NCBI GenBank assembly: GCA_943788675.1
Contig: CALSRE010000001.1
Coordinates: 531,573-595,572, forward strand
Source of the DNA: an uncultured bacterium
GTDB taxonomy: Bacteria; Fidelibacterota; Marinisomatia; Marinisomatales; Marinisomataceae
Reading direction: 5' to 3'
Length of the DNA: 64,000 nucleotides
This document shows, piece by piece, positions 44,646 through 52,755 of this stretch. Positions within the stretch are counted from its first letter, which is position 1. The number at the start of each line of letters is the position of its first letter. The notes under the pieces are model-generated. The model was not told where the DNA came from. It was given only the letters and a program-made list of their open reading frames with translations, and searched no databases. The position numbers and the translations under genes are program-made.

Positions 44646-45886
44646 TGAGAAATAAAATACAAATAGCATTTGACTTAGGATCTCACAGTGTAAAGAGCGC
44701 TGTAGGAAGAATTTTACCAGATAATAAAATTGAAATATTGTCCATTGCTGAAATTGAAAGTGATAGTATAGTCTCCGGAGATATTGTTGATAAAAATCTT
44801 TTGCTTACACATCTAGAACTTTTAATAGAAAAGATGGAAAAAGATGCTAAAATAAATATTGATGAAGATGCATGGGTCTCTGTTTCTGGAAAAGGGATAA
44901 GATCAATTAATAGCTCAACAAGAAAAAGGTTTGCAGACAATGCAGATGTAGAAATTAGCGAAGAAATTAAGCAAGAGTTGTTAAATCAGTGCGCAGATGT
45001 CCAAGTTTCATCTGATAGATATGTTCTCCATAATATTGAACAAGGATACTTTATTGGAAGTTCTCCTTTGATTATAAATCCAATAGGCATGATTGGTAAG
45101 TCTATAGATGCAAAAACTCATGTTATTCACGTAAGAAATTTTAATCTTTCACAACTAGATTATTGTTTTAAAGAAGATCTTAGCATAGAACCTTTTCCGG
45201 TATTTGATGGTTATGCAGCATCTTCATCAAGTCTTACAAGAGATGAGAAAGATTTAGGTGTTATTTTTATTGACATAGGATCAGATAAGACAAATATTAT
45301 GTTTTATAAGAATAATTACCTCATTCATTCTAAAGTTATTCCCTTAGGCTCAAAATTGGTAACAAAGGATATGGCAGCTTATTTGCAAACATCTCTGAAA
45401 GAAGCAGAAAGGGTTAAGCTTACAAATGTTTCAGCCTTTTCAGATTTTGCAGAGGAAACAAGCACTTTTGAAGTTGAAATTCCTAATGACGATTTAAGGA
45501 AGAACATAAATGAGAAAGAAATTTCAAAAATTGCTGAACTAAGATTTGAAGATATTATTGATGAGGTGAATGAACAAATAAAAAATATTGGTAAAGCGTA
45601 TACAGATTTTAAATCAGGAATAAAGTTATGCGGAGGAGGTTCAAAGGCTAGAAATATTGATCTATTGTTCAAAAAGCATTACGCGGATATCCCGATAGAG
45701 TTTATAAAAATGAAAAATATCTTATATAAGGAAGATTTTGAAGATAAAAGAGAATACGTCACACTAATTGGCTTATTAGCTTGGCCTATTTTTAATGTTG
45801 AAGATAAATCATCATCTGTTCAGATTAAAGATTTTGGTGGCATTAAAAAAAGTATTTCATCTATTTGGAAAGGTATTTTTGAATAA
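44645..45886 (+). CDS. ftsA: Cell division protein FtsA
   Basis: FtsA is the actin-like membrane tether of FtsZ. The 413-residue protein has the phosphate-1 motif AFDLGSHSVKSAVG (residues 8-21), SGKGIRSINS in the 1C region, the phosphate-2 motif IFIDIGSDKTNIMFY near 205, and an adenosine motif LCGGGSKARNI near 326. The C terminus (ISSIWKGIFE) resembles the amphipathic membrane-targeting helix. It is the last gene of the cluster and is followed by a strong terminator. Confidence 0.94.
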   Translation: MRNKIQIAFDLGSHSVKSAVGRILPDNKIEILSIAEIESDSIVSGDIVDKNLLLTHLELLIEKMEKDAKINIDEDAWVSVSGKGIRSINSSTRKRFADNADVEISEEIKQELLNQCADVQVSSDRYVLHNIEQGYFIGSSPLIINPIGMIGKSIDAKTHVIHVRNFNLSQLDYCFKEDLSIEPFPVFDGYAASSSSLTRDEKDLGVIFIDIGSDKTNIMFYKNNYLIHSKVIPLGSKLVTKDMAAYLQTSLKEAERVKLTNVSAFSDFAEETSTFEVEIPNDDLRKNINEKEISKIAELRFEDIIDEVNEQIKNIGKAYTDFKSGIKLCGGGSKARNIDLLFKKHYADIPIEFIKMKNILYKEDFEDKREYVTLIGLLAWPIFNVEDKSSSVQIKDFGGIKKSISSIWKGIFE

Positions 45887-45908
45887 TTTTGGTTGGCTAC
45901 CATAAACG

Positions 45909-45949
45909 AAAGATAGCTCCCTATTTCTTTGAAATGGGGAGTATCTTTT
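45909..45949 (+). terminator. Rho-independent terminator after ftsA
   Basis: Arms 45909-45927 and 45931-45948 pair over about 17 bp around a TTT loop. The stem includes CTCCC/GGGAG, one bulged G (45916) and one T-G wobble (45922/45936), and is followed by TTT and further T-rich sequence. It lies 23 bp after the ftsA stop and about 40 bp before the next gene, so it closes the division cluster. Confidence 0.72.
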
Positions 45950-45989
45950 AATCTTTGCTATCTTTCTTTGTTATATTAAATTTTGAACT

Positions 45990-46316
45990 ATGGCAAACTT
46001 TTTTGAAGATCTTAAAAAAAATATTACTGAATGGAGTATTGTAGCTTCTGAAAAAGCTGAAGAATTTACCCATGCTAGTAAATTGAGAATTGATATTCTT
46101 CAGTTAGAAAGAAAATTGTCAAGTTTGTATGTTAAGTTAGGTTTATATGTTTTCTCAAAAACAATAGAAAAAAATGTATTGAATTTTGTTGGTGATAAGA
46201 GATATTTAAGTATCATTGAAAGCATTGAATCAATTAAGTTAAATATTGCTGACATCAAAAAAGAAATCAATCATGAAGACAAAAGCCAAGACTCAAAAAA
46301 AGTTAGTGATGAATAA
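45990..46316 (+). CDS. Small helical protein of unknown function
   Basis: A 108-residue hydrophilic protein that I do not recognise. It is predicted mostly helical: residues 1-30 are amphipathic (FFEDLKKNITEWSIVASEKAEEF) and residues 32-50 and 72-96 look like coiled-coil segments. There is no signal peptide or membrane segment. The opening resembles small cytoplasmic proteins that sit beside cell-wall genes, but that is only an impression. It follows the ftsA terminator and overlaps the M23 peptidase gene by 8 bp, suggesting a linked envelope role. Confidence 0.7.
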   Translation: MANFFEDLKKNITEWSIVASEKAEEFTHASKLRIDILQLERKLSSLYVKLGLYVFSKTIEKNVLNFVGDKRYLSIIESIESIKLNIADIKKEINHEDKSQDSKKVSDE

Positions 46317-47202
46317 AAAGTATTTTTCATTTCAATTTCTTTCATCAGAAAAGTTGCACCAAATTAACTTTTCTTTCTCAAATATTATGATTGCTTTGGG
46401 TATTTTTACATTATCTTTTTTAGGATTGAATTTTTATTTATCACAGAAGTTTTCAGCTGAATATTATCAGGATAAATTAAATGAGACAGATCAAAAATAT
46501 TCTCAAATTTCACAAGAACTATTAGATAAAATAGCCAATTTAGAAGCTGAACTTAAATTGATTGAAGACAAAGATGCTGAATTGAGAACTTATGCAACCC
46601 TATCTCCTTTAAGTGAAGATGTTAAAGCTCAAGGAACGGGTGGTGCAATTATTGACAATGCAACTATTGAAAAAGGCGAAAATCATTTATTGATTCAATT
46701 GAAAGATAAAGTTGATTCACTGGCTTTCGCAGTGGATGTTCAAAAAGATAGTTACAATACAATTTTTAATAAAATTAAATCCAATGAAAAAATGTATTCT
46801 CATATTCCTTCAATATCTCCTGTTAAAGGTTATATTGGTTCAGGATATGGATATAGAACTGACCCTATAGATGGCAAAAGAAGAATGCATTCAGGTTTAG
46901 ATTTTGCGGTAAATCTAAATACAGATGTTTTAGCTACAGGTGATGGAGTGGTTACCAAAGCTCAATATGATTCAGGCTGGGGTAGATATGTAAAAATTGA
47001 TCATGGATATGGCTATGAAACAGTATACGCTCATCTTTATAAAATTAAAGTGAAAAAAGGGCAAAAGGTAAAACGTGGAGATATAGTTGGAAAATCTGGA
47101 AATAGCGGAAGAGCAGCTGGTTTTCACTTACATTATGAAGTACATAAGAATAACAAAACTATAGATCCAAAAAAATACTTTTTCTCAGGGTACATTAAAT
47201 AA
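46309..47202 (+). CDS. M23-family peptidase (LytM domain) with membrane anchor and coiled coil
   Basis: A 297-residue envelope protein. One transmembrane helix (residues about 24-45) is followed by a periplasmic coiled coil (about 55-90) and a C-terminal LytM/peptidase M23 domain (about 175-292). The zinc and catalytic residues His194 and Asp198 (MHSGLDFAV), His242 (YAHL) and His275 (HLHYEV) are all present, so it is probably an active endopeptidase cutting peptide crosslinks rather than an EnvC-like activator. I start at the ATG at 46309 (overlap of 8 bp with the previous gene); an upstream in-frame ATG would lie deeper inside that gene. Confidence 0.88.
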   Translation: MNKKYFSFQFLSSEKLHQINFSFSNIMIALGIFTLSFLGLNFYLSQKFSAEYYQDKLNETDQKYSQISQELLDKIANLEAELKLIEDKDAELRTYATLSPLSEDVKAQGTGGAIIDNATIEKGENHLLIQLKDKVDSLAFAVDVQKDSYNTIFNKIKSNEKMYSHIPSISPVKGYIGSGYGYRTDPIDGKRRMHSGLDFAVNLNTDVLATGDGVVTKAQYDSGWGRYVKIDHGYGYETVYAHLYKIKVKKGQKVKRGDIVGKSGNSGRAAGFHLHYEVHKNNKTIDPKKYFFSGYIK

Positions 47203-48528
47203 ATGAACAATACTCAAATTAAGAAGTTTGCACTCCAAACATATGGCTGTCAAATGAATGTTGCAGACTCTGAATTAGTTGAAGGGATTTTAACTAATCT
47301 TGGTCTTGAGAAAACTTCTAACTATGATGAAGCGGATGCAATATTTTTAAATACTTGTGCTATTAGAGAAAACGCTGAAACTAAAGTACATTCAAAATTA
47401 GGAAATCTTCATAAAATAAAGTTAAATAAGCCGCACCTTATCATTGGCGTCCTTGGGTGTATGGCTCAAAATCTTAAGGATGATTTATTAAAGAATAAAC
47501 CATATGTTGATATCATTCTTGGGCCAGACTCTTATAGAAAAATACCTGATTTAATTAATAGACATATAACAGATAATAAAAGCATTGTTGACACAAAACT
47601 TTCAAGATTTGAAGTATACGAAAATTTATTTCCAACTAGAGGTGACACTTTTAATGCTTGGGTTTCTATTATGAGAGGTTGCGATAAGTTTTGTTCTTTT
47701 TGCATCGTTCCTTTTACTAGAGGAAGGGAAAGAAGTAGAGATGTTAAAAGTATTGTTACAGAAGTAAAAAAAGCGGTAGATCAAGGATTTGTTGAAATAA
47801 CTTTATTAGGTCAAAATGTTAATTCATATAATTTTGATGGAAAAAGTTTTGCTGATTTATTATTAACCGTATCAGAAATTGAAGGTGTAAAGAGAATTAG
47901 ATATACGTCGCCACATCCTCAAGATATTAATGTAGAATTATTAGAGGTCATGGCTTCAAAATCTAATATTTGTAATTATGTTCACTTTCCTATGCAATCA
48001 GGATCGAATGAAGTTCTTAAAAGAATGAATAGAACTTATACTAGAGAACGTTTTTACGATATGGCTATGATTATAAGAGAGATTATGCCTAACTGTGGTC
48101 TTTCTACTGATATTATTGTTGGATTTCCCGGTGAAACAGATGTACAGTTCAGAGAAACTTTAGATTTAATGGATTCAATAAAATTTAATTCTGCTTTTAC
48201 TTTCAAGTATTCACCAAGACCTTATACTAAAGCAGAACAATTTTCTGATCAGATTGATGAAAGTGTTAAAAAAGAAAGATTAGATGAAATGCTGGTTCTT
48301 CAACGAAAACACACCCTTGAACTCAATCAAAAAATGGTTGGTTCCTTTCAGCAGGTTTTAATTGAAAAAGAAAGTAAAAAATCTAATTTGCATTGGGCTG
48401 GAAGAACAGATTCTAATGAATGGGTGATAGTTGAGAAAAATAATAGTAATATTAAAGATATCGTACCTGTTGAAATAGTAGATGCTACAGGCGTGATATT
48501 GCATGGAAAAGAAATCATAGGAGCATAA
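47203..48528 (+). CDS. miaB: tRNA-2-methylthio-N6-dimethylallyladenosine synthase
   Basis: A radical-SAM methylthiotransferase of 441 residues that adds a methylthio group to i6A37 of tRNA. The N-terminal UPF0004 domain carries cysteines in TYGCQMN, LNTCAIRENAE and GVLGCMAQ, which bind one [4Fe-4S] cluster. The radical-SAM CxxxCxxC appears as GCDKFCSFCIVPFTRG near residue 162. A TRAM domain (about 373-438) ends the protein. TRGRERSR is the MiaB-type wording. The ATG directly follows the peptidase stop. Confidence 0.95.
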   Translation: MNNTQIKKFALQTYGCQMNVADSELVEGILTNLGLEKTSNYDEADAIFLNTCAIRENAETKVHSKLGNLHKIKLNKPHLIIGVLGCMAQNLKDDLLKNKPYVDIILGPDSYRKIPDLINRHITDNKSIVDTKLSRFEVYENLFPTRGDTFNAWVSIMRGCDKFCSFCIVPFTRGRERSRDVKSIVTEVKKAVDQGFVEITLLGQNVNSYNFDGKSFADLLLTVSEIEGVKRIRYTSPHPQDINVELLEVMASKSNICNYVHFPMQSGSNEVLKRMNRTYTRERFYDMAMIIREIMPNCGLSTDIIVGFPGETDVQFRETLDLMDSIKFNSAFTFKYSPRPYTKAEQFSDQIDESVKKERLDEMLVLQRKHTLELNQKMVGSFQQVLIEKESKKSNLHWAGRTDSNEWVIVEKNNSNIKDIVPVEIVDATGVILHGKEIIGA

Positions 48529-48842
48529 TGTTTAGAGTCTTAAGGGTATTAATTCTATTAGCAGCCTTAGCTGGTACATTTTTGTTATTTGACAAAAATA
48601 GTGAAAATATCACTATTTATTTTTTTAGAGATAATGGATATGCAATACCTGGGTATCTTGCTTTTATAGGTTTTGTGATGATTGGAGTGATTGTTGGCTA
48701 TATCATTTCACTGAAATCTGTCTTTTCATACAGAGCAGAAATTTCTAAGCTAGTGAAATCAAATAAAGAAATTTCTGAAGAACTTGATAGCTTAAGAAAT
48801 GTTGCTGTAGGTGAAGAGTTTAGTTTTTCCGATAAGGAGTAA
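48528..48842 (+). CDS. LapA-like inner-membrane protein (DUF1049)
   Basis: A 104-residue protein with two membrane helices (about residues 5-22 and 42-62) and a cytoplasmic coiled-coil tail (about 68-92), the topology of LapA. In enterobacteria LapA and LapB assist control of lipopolysaccharide synthesis. The downstream TPR protein has LapB-like anchoring, which supports the pairing. Sequence similarity is modest, so the call leans on topology and neighbourhood. The ATG overlaps the miaB stop by one base. Confidence 0.7.
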   Translation: MFRVLRVLILLAALAGTFLLFDKNSENITIYFFRDNGYAIPGYLAFIGFVMIGVIVGYIISLKSVFSYRAEISKLVKSNKEISEELDSLRNVAVGEEFSFSDKE

Positions 48843-48848
48843 CTCCTT
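48834..48848 (+). promoter_or_regulatory. Hairpin enclosing the ribosome-binding site at the lapA/lapB junction
   Basis: AAGGAG (48834-48839), the lapA stop TAA (48840-48842) and CTCCTT (48843-48848) form a perfect 6-bp inverted repeat with a 3-base loop. AAGGAG is the ribosome-binding site of the next gene and the 3' arm enters its TTG start. If the hairpin forms, initiation would be blocked until a ribosome finishing lapA opens it. This is translational coupling by inference. Confidence 0.5.
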
Positions 48849-49896
48849 GGATTTTTTATCTTTAACCAATTTCCAAATAATTTTCATAATAACACTATCT
48901 CTTGCTCTGCTCATATTTTATATTGTAAAAAATAGATCTAAAAATTTTCCTTCGGATACTGAAGCTTTCAATCATGCTTTAAAAGCGCTTGTCAATGGAA
49001 AAAAAGAGCAGGCATATGTTCTTTTGAGGGAAATTATTGCTAAGGACTCAAGTAATGTAGATGCATATCTTTTGCTTGGTGACATTGTTAGAGAAAAAGA
49101 TGTTAAGCAAGCCATCAAAATTCATCAAACTGTTATTCTGAGACCGAAGATTGAAAAAGATAAAAAAATTGAAGCTCATACAGCTTTAAGTAAAGATTTT
49201 TTAGCAGAAAATAATTTTGTTCGAGCCGAAAATGAATTGAACAATATTATAAAAATGGATAAATCAAATAAATGGGCATTGCTAAACTTGAAAGAGATAG
49301 CAACTAAAAATAATAATTGGAAAGATGCGCTAAATTTTGAAAAAAAATTGATGAATATTGATATTAATCATAAGAAGAATGATGAATCTATGCTTAATTA
49401 TTATATCGCGATGGACTATAAGTCAAAAGATAATATAAAAAACTATGTTTATTATCTAGAGAAAAGCGCTTCTTGCGAGAAAGTGCACCCGGATTCATTG
49501 TTAGAGCTTGCAAATCACAATATTGATAACGTTGATCTTGCAATAACATTCTATAAGCTGTATGCAAAGAATAAACTTTCAGAGAGAACAATGGCTTATA
49601 ATAAAATTGAAAATCTTCTTTTTGACAATCAACGTTTTGATGATGTGGAAGTTCTTTATAAAGATTTATTAAATGATGGTTTTGACGGATTTGCTTTTAA
49701 TAGACTAATAGATATTATGTTGGAAAAAAACGAAAAATCAGAGGCATCAGATCTTGTTGATAGATTTATGAAAAGTGAGCATGCTTGTCATTCAATTCGT
49801 TTAAATAAGCTAAAATTAGAAATAGATAATTTTGAAGCACGTAAATCAATTTCTTCTCTGTGTAATGAAATGATTAGAGATGAAATTATTATTTAA
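48847..49896 (+). CDS. TPR protein, LapB-like
   Basis: A 349-residue protein with one N-terminal membrane helix (about residues 8-28) and then at least six tetratricopeptide-like repeats, e.g. EAFNHALKALVNGKKEQAYVLLREI and AYLLLGDI near residue 70. LapB has the same layout plus a C-terminal rubredoxin-type zinc site. Here the tail (about residues 300-349) has two isolated cysteines but no CxxC pair, so the metal domain seems missing or replaced. I prefer the TTG start at 48847, 7 bases after AAGGAG, over an ATG at 48811 inside lapA. It overlaps the SPOR gene by 17 bp. Confidence 0.72.
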   Translation: MDFLSLTNFQIIFIITLSLALLIFYIVKNRSKNFPSDTEAFNHALKALVNGKKEQAYVLLREIIAKDSSNVDAYLLLGDIVREKDVKQAIKIHQTVILRPKIEKDKKIEAHTALSKDFLAENNFVRAENELNNIIKMDKSNKWALLNLKEIATKNNNWKDALNFEKKLMNIDINHKKNDESMLNYYIAMDYKSKDNIKNYVYYLEKSASCEKVHPDSLLELANHNIDNVDLAITFYKLYAKNKLSERTMAYNKIENLLFDNQRFDDVEVLYKDLLNDGFDGFAFNRLIDIMLEKNEKSEASDLVDRFMKSEHACHSIRLNKLKLEIDNFEARKSISSLCNEMIRDEIII

Positions 49897-50521
49897 AATA
49901 TCAATTTTTTTTATCAGCACGTGCTTGATTTATGCTCAAAATGAAGACTTAGCCTTAAAGTATGAAAGAGCTAAAAAGCTAGTTGATGCAAAAGATGCTC
50001 TAGTAATATACCAGCAAATAATTGATTCAAATAAGCAGTCAGACTACGTATGGTTGTCTAAGCTAAAAAAGGCTGAAATGCTCTATGCTCAAGGTGCATA
50101 TATTACATCATCTAAAATATTGAAAGAGTTCAATTTGTTTGGACCTGCTCATCTTCAAACTGCGTCATCTAAAGATCTTTTTTTAAGATCTTTAAATGCT
50201 GCAGGTCAAAATGATTCATTGAAGGTCTATCAAGGTATTTTAGCCTCAAAAAAATCTTCACAAAAAAAACGAAAATCTTTTCAAAAAATCAACAGCGTGT
50301 GGTTTATTCAATTTGGAGCTTTTTCATCGAAAGAAAATGCTCAAATTTTGAAAGATTCTCTAACCGAGGATCGTATTAAAAATATCCAAATTGACCAAGT
50401 ATTCAATAGCGGTAGTATGATATATTATGTAAGAAGTTCTCATTTTAAAACCTATGATATGGCATTAAAGGCCAGCAAGAAACTAAAAGGTAAAATTCAA
50501 TTTACCATTTCTGGATTTTAA
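49880..50521 (+). CDS. Secreted SPOR-domain protein with TPR-like N-terminal half
   Basis: A 213-residue exported protein (signal peptide MKLLFKISIFFISTCLIYAQ). Residues about 22-115 are helical and repeat-like (ERAKKLVDAKDALVIYQQII and KKAEMLYAQGAYITSSKIL), resembling YbgF/TPR units. Residues about 140-212 form a SPOR domain (VWFIQFGAFSSKENAQILKDSL). A role at septal peptidoglycan is inferred from the SPOR fold. It converges on the OPT transporter gene with 6 bp between stop codons and no room for a terminator. Confidence 0.82.
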   Translation: MKLLFKISIFFISTCLIYAQNEDLALKYERAKKLVDAKDALVIYQQIIDSNKQSDYVWLSKLKKAEMLYAQGAYITSSKILKEFNLFGPAHLQTASSKDLFLRSLNAAGQNDSLKVYQGILASKKSSQKKRKSFQKINSVWFIQFGAFSSKENAQILKDSLTEDRIKNIQIDQVFNSGSMIYYVRSSHFKTYDMALKASKKLKGKIQFTISGF

Positions 50522-50527
50522 CGAGAA

Positions 50528-52369
50528 TTATCTTTTAGCTATTAAGTAGAGTCTATATATAATTATTGATATAATCGCTATGGCTACGATGTCATTATAA
50601 GGTGAAGATAATGATAATGTTGGCCAATAATTTTTATCAAAAAATAAAGGAATTGCTATAAAAATAGCCATTAATGCTTCTCCGGTTATTAATCCCGAAG
50701 CAATTAAAAGACCATTATTTTTACCACTTTTAGATGCTGTTCTGTTTGCTAGATGGTTAATCATTCCACCGATAAAAATTGGTAATGTTAATTCAATTGG
50801 AAGGTAGATACCAATGGCAACTGCTAAAATTGGCACTCTAAAATCAGCTTTTCTATAAGCTTGATATTGATCAATAAGAATAATTATGACACCAAGTACT
50901 GCTCCGGCATATATCATCCCCCATTCTAAATTACCTGAAAATACTCCATTAGCAACGTTTGTCATTAATACTGCTTGCGGTGCAGGTAAGTCAGAGCTAC
51001 CAATGCCGTAAGCTTCGTGAAGCAAGGTTAAAACAATACCCAATGTAAGTGCAGCGCTAACAACTCCAACAAGCTGCATAATCTGTTGCTTCCATGGAGT
51101 TGCACCAACAATATTTCCAGTTTTTAAATCCTGCAAATTGTCACCACCAATTGCAGCAGCACAACATACTACTGCACCAATTAAAATAGCGGCAGCAGCA
51201 CCTTTTGATGAATCAACATCAAAGAATGTAATGATTAGCAAAGAGCTGAATAAAATTGTAGCAATAGTCACTCCTGAAATTGGATTATTTGATGATCCAA
51301 CTACTCCTGCCATATATGCAGCAACAGCTGAAAACAAGAACCCAAAAATTGCCATAATAATTGATAAAATCATTGCTGACCCCCAAGAGCCAATAATGCC
51401 ATAGTATGTTAATGAAATAGGAATTAACATTACAAGAATTGCAATAAATACATAGTTGATAGGTAAATCTCTCTCTTCAAGCGAAATATTATCAGAATTT
51501 TCTCCTAAAGTTTTCAAGCTTAATTGAATGCTTTCAATTAACGGTTTTGCTAGCTGAATAACTGACCAAATACCACCGACTACCATAGCGCCAACACCTA
51601 AATATCTAATTTTAGCATTCCATATAATATTGGCACTTTCAAAATAATTATCTCCTTCAAATCCATAAAGGTATGAATAGATTGGTATAGCAACTGCCCA
51701 AGAAATTAATCCACCAGTAAAGGCCAATATACCAATGTTCCTTCCAACTATATACCCAACACTAAACAATGAGGGAGATAAGCTAGCACCCATTCCAAAA
51801 ATTGCCCCTTTAAAAGCTATTGCTCCGCCAATGGCACTTGACCAAATACTAAATGCAAGCTCACCAAGTTTTACCACTCCTCCAACAAGAGCTGATAAAC
51901 CAATTAATTTTAAACTCTCTTGAGATTTCTCAGCATCGGTTTCATGTCCGGTTTTTAAAACAGCAGCCGTTGCCACACCTTCTGGAAAGCGTAGTTGTGC
52001 TTTCAAAATTAATGCTCTTCTTAAAGGTACAGTGAATAAGGCACCTAAAATTCCTCCAACCATTGCAATTTTTGTTACTTCCCAATAACTAATTGTATCC
52101 CAATAGCCTACAAGAAGCAAAGCAGGTAAAGTGAAAATGACTCCAGCAGCTAAGGATTCTCCTGCTGAAGCAGCAGTTTGAACAATATTATTTTCTAAAA
52201 TATTTGAATTTTTAAAAAGTCTTAAAATGCCCATTGACATAATAGCCGCAGGAATAGATGCAGAGATTGTCATACCTGCATATAAACCTAAATATGTCAT
52301 TGCAGATGACAAAACAATAGATAATATGATACTAAGAAAAAAAGCTTTAACAGTTATCTCATTTTTCAT
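50528..52369 (-). CDS. OPT family (oligopeptide or metal-chelate) transporter
   Basis: A 613-residue polytopic membrane protein with about fifteen hydrophobic segments and no signal peptide cleavage site. The start (VKAFFLSIILSIVLSSAMTYLGLYAGMTISASIPAAI) and the central RFPEGVATAAVLKTGHE and GGDNLQDLKTGNIVGATPWKQQ phrases are characteristic of the prokaryotic OPT branch. Substrates in the family include small peptides and metal chelates, so specificity is open. It is divergent from a small Cys/His secreted protein and a His-rich receptor, which would fit peptide or metal-chelate import, but this is inference. Confidence 0.9.
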   Translation of the reverse strand: MKNEITVKAFFLSIILSIVLSSAMTYLGLYAGMTISASIPAAIMSMGILRLFKNSNILENNIVQTAASAGESLAAGVIFTLPALLLVGYWDTISYWEVTKIAMVGGILGALFTVPLRRALILKAQLRFPEGVATAAVLKTGHETDAEKSQESLKLIGLSALVGGVVKLGELAFSIWSSAIGGAIAFKGAIFGMGASLSPSLFSVGYIVGRNIGILAFTGGLISWAVAIPIYSYLYGFEGDNYFESANIIWNAKIRYLGVGAMVVGGIWSVIQLAKPLIESIQLSLKTLGENSDNISLEERDLPINYVFIAILVMLIPISLTYYGIIGSWGSAMILSIIMAIFGFLFSAVAAYMAGVVGSSNNPISGVTIATILFSSLLIITFFDVDSSKGAAAAILIGAVVCCAAAIGGDNLQDLKTGNIVGATPWKQQIMQLVGVVSAALTLGIVLTLLHEAYGIGSSDLPAPQAVLMTNVANGVFSGNLEWGMIYAGAVLGVIIILIDQYQAYRKADFRVPILAVAIGIYLPIELTLPIFIGGMINHLANRTASKSGKNNGLLIASGLITGEALMAIFIAIPLFFDKNYWPTLSLSSPYNDIVAIAIISIIIYRLYLIAKR

Positions 52370-52400
52370 AATATCAACTTACTAATATTTTTAAAAAAAA

Positions 52401-52682
52401 ATGAAAAAAACTATTTTACATTTATTACTCCTTTCTTTTTCACTCCTTAGTTTGCATGTACATTACGAGAATGACTTAGATATATTGGGTCATTCATCTT
52501 CTCAAAATATAAGCGAAGAAGTTTGTGAGTTTTGTGAGTTTAATAGCGATAAAACTTTCGCAGAGTTTCTGGATAATTCTGTAGAAATAAATTTTAAAAA
52601 TGTTAGCTATCAAGGTTATTTAGCTAGCTATATAACTCGAAACATTTTCTGTTTTCAGAATAAATCTCCGCCAACAGTTTAG
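52401..52682 (+). CDS. Small secreted Cys/His protein next to a TonB-dependent receptor
   Basis: A 93-residue protein I cannot name. It has a signal peptide (KKTILHLLLLSFSLLSLHVHY), histidines at its end, then GHSS and a CxxC in VCEFCEF, encoded by a perfect 9-bp direct repeat near 52522-52539. It ends ..CFQNKSPPTV. Small exported proteins ending in a proline pair and lying before TonB receptors (CopL or DUF2946-like groups) are linked to copper or zinc; this is a resemblance, not a domain match. It is 31 bp from the divergent OPT gene and 73 bp before the receptor. Confidence 0.7.
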   Translation: MKKTILHLLLLSFSLLSLHVHYENDLDILGHSSSQNISEEVCEFCEFNSDKTFAEFLDNSVEINFKNVSYQGYLASYITRNIFCFQNKSPPTV

Positions 52683-52699
52683 TTGAATAGTTTTACAAG

Positions 52700-52724
52700 T
52701 TGATATCAATTTTTTTGATATCAA
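52700..52724. promoter_or_regulatory. Two palindromes TTGATATCAA upstream of the TonB-dependent receptor
   Basis: Two identical, self-complementary 10-mers (52700-52709 and 52715-52724) are separated by five T residues, 31 bp before the receptor ATG. The pair can be read as a dimeric operator or as one 10-bp hairpin with a T5 loop. The stem holds only two G-C pairs and is not followed by a T run, so a terminator is unlikely. I infer a binding site for a metal-responsive repressor but cannot name one. Confidence 0.45.
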
Positions 52725-52755
52725 AATATCTTTAATTATCATTTTAGGAGAAAAA

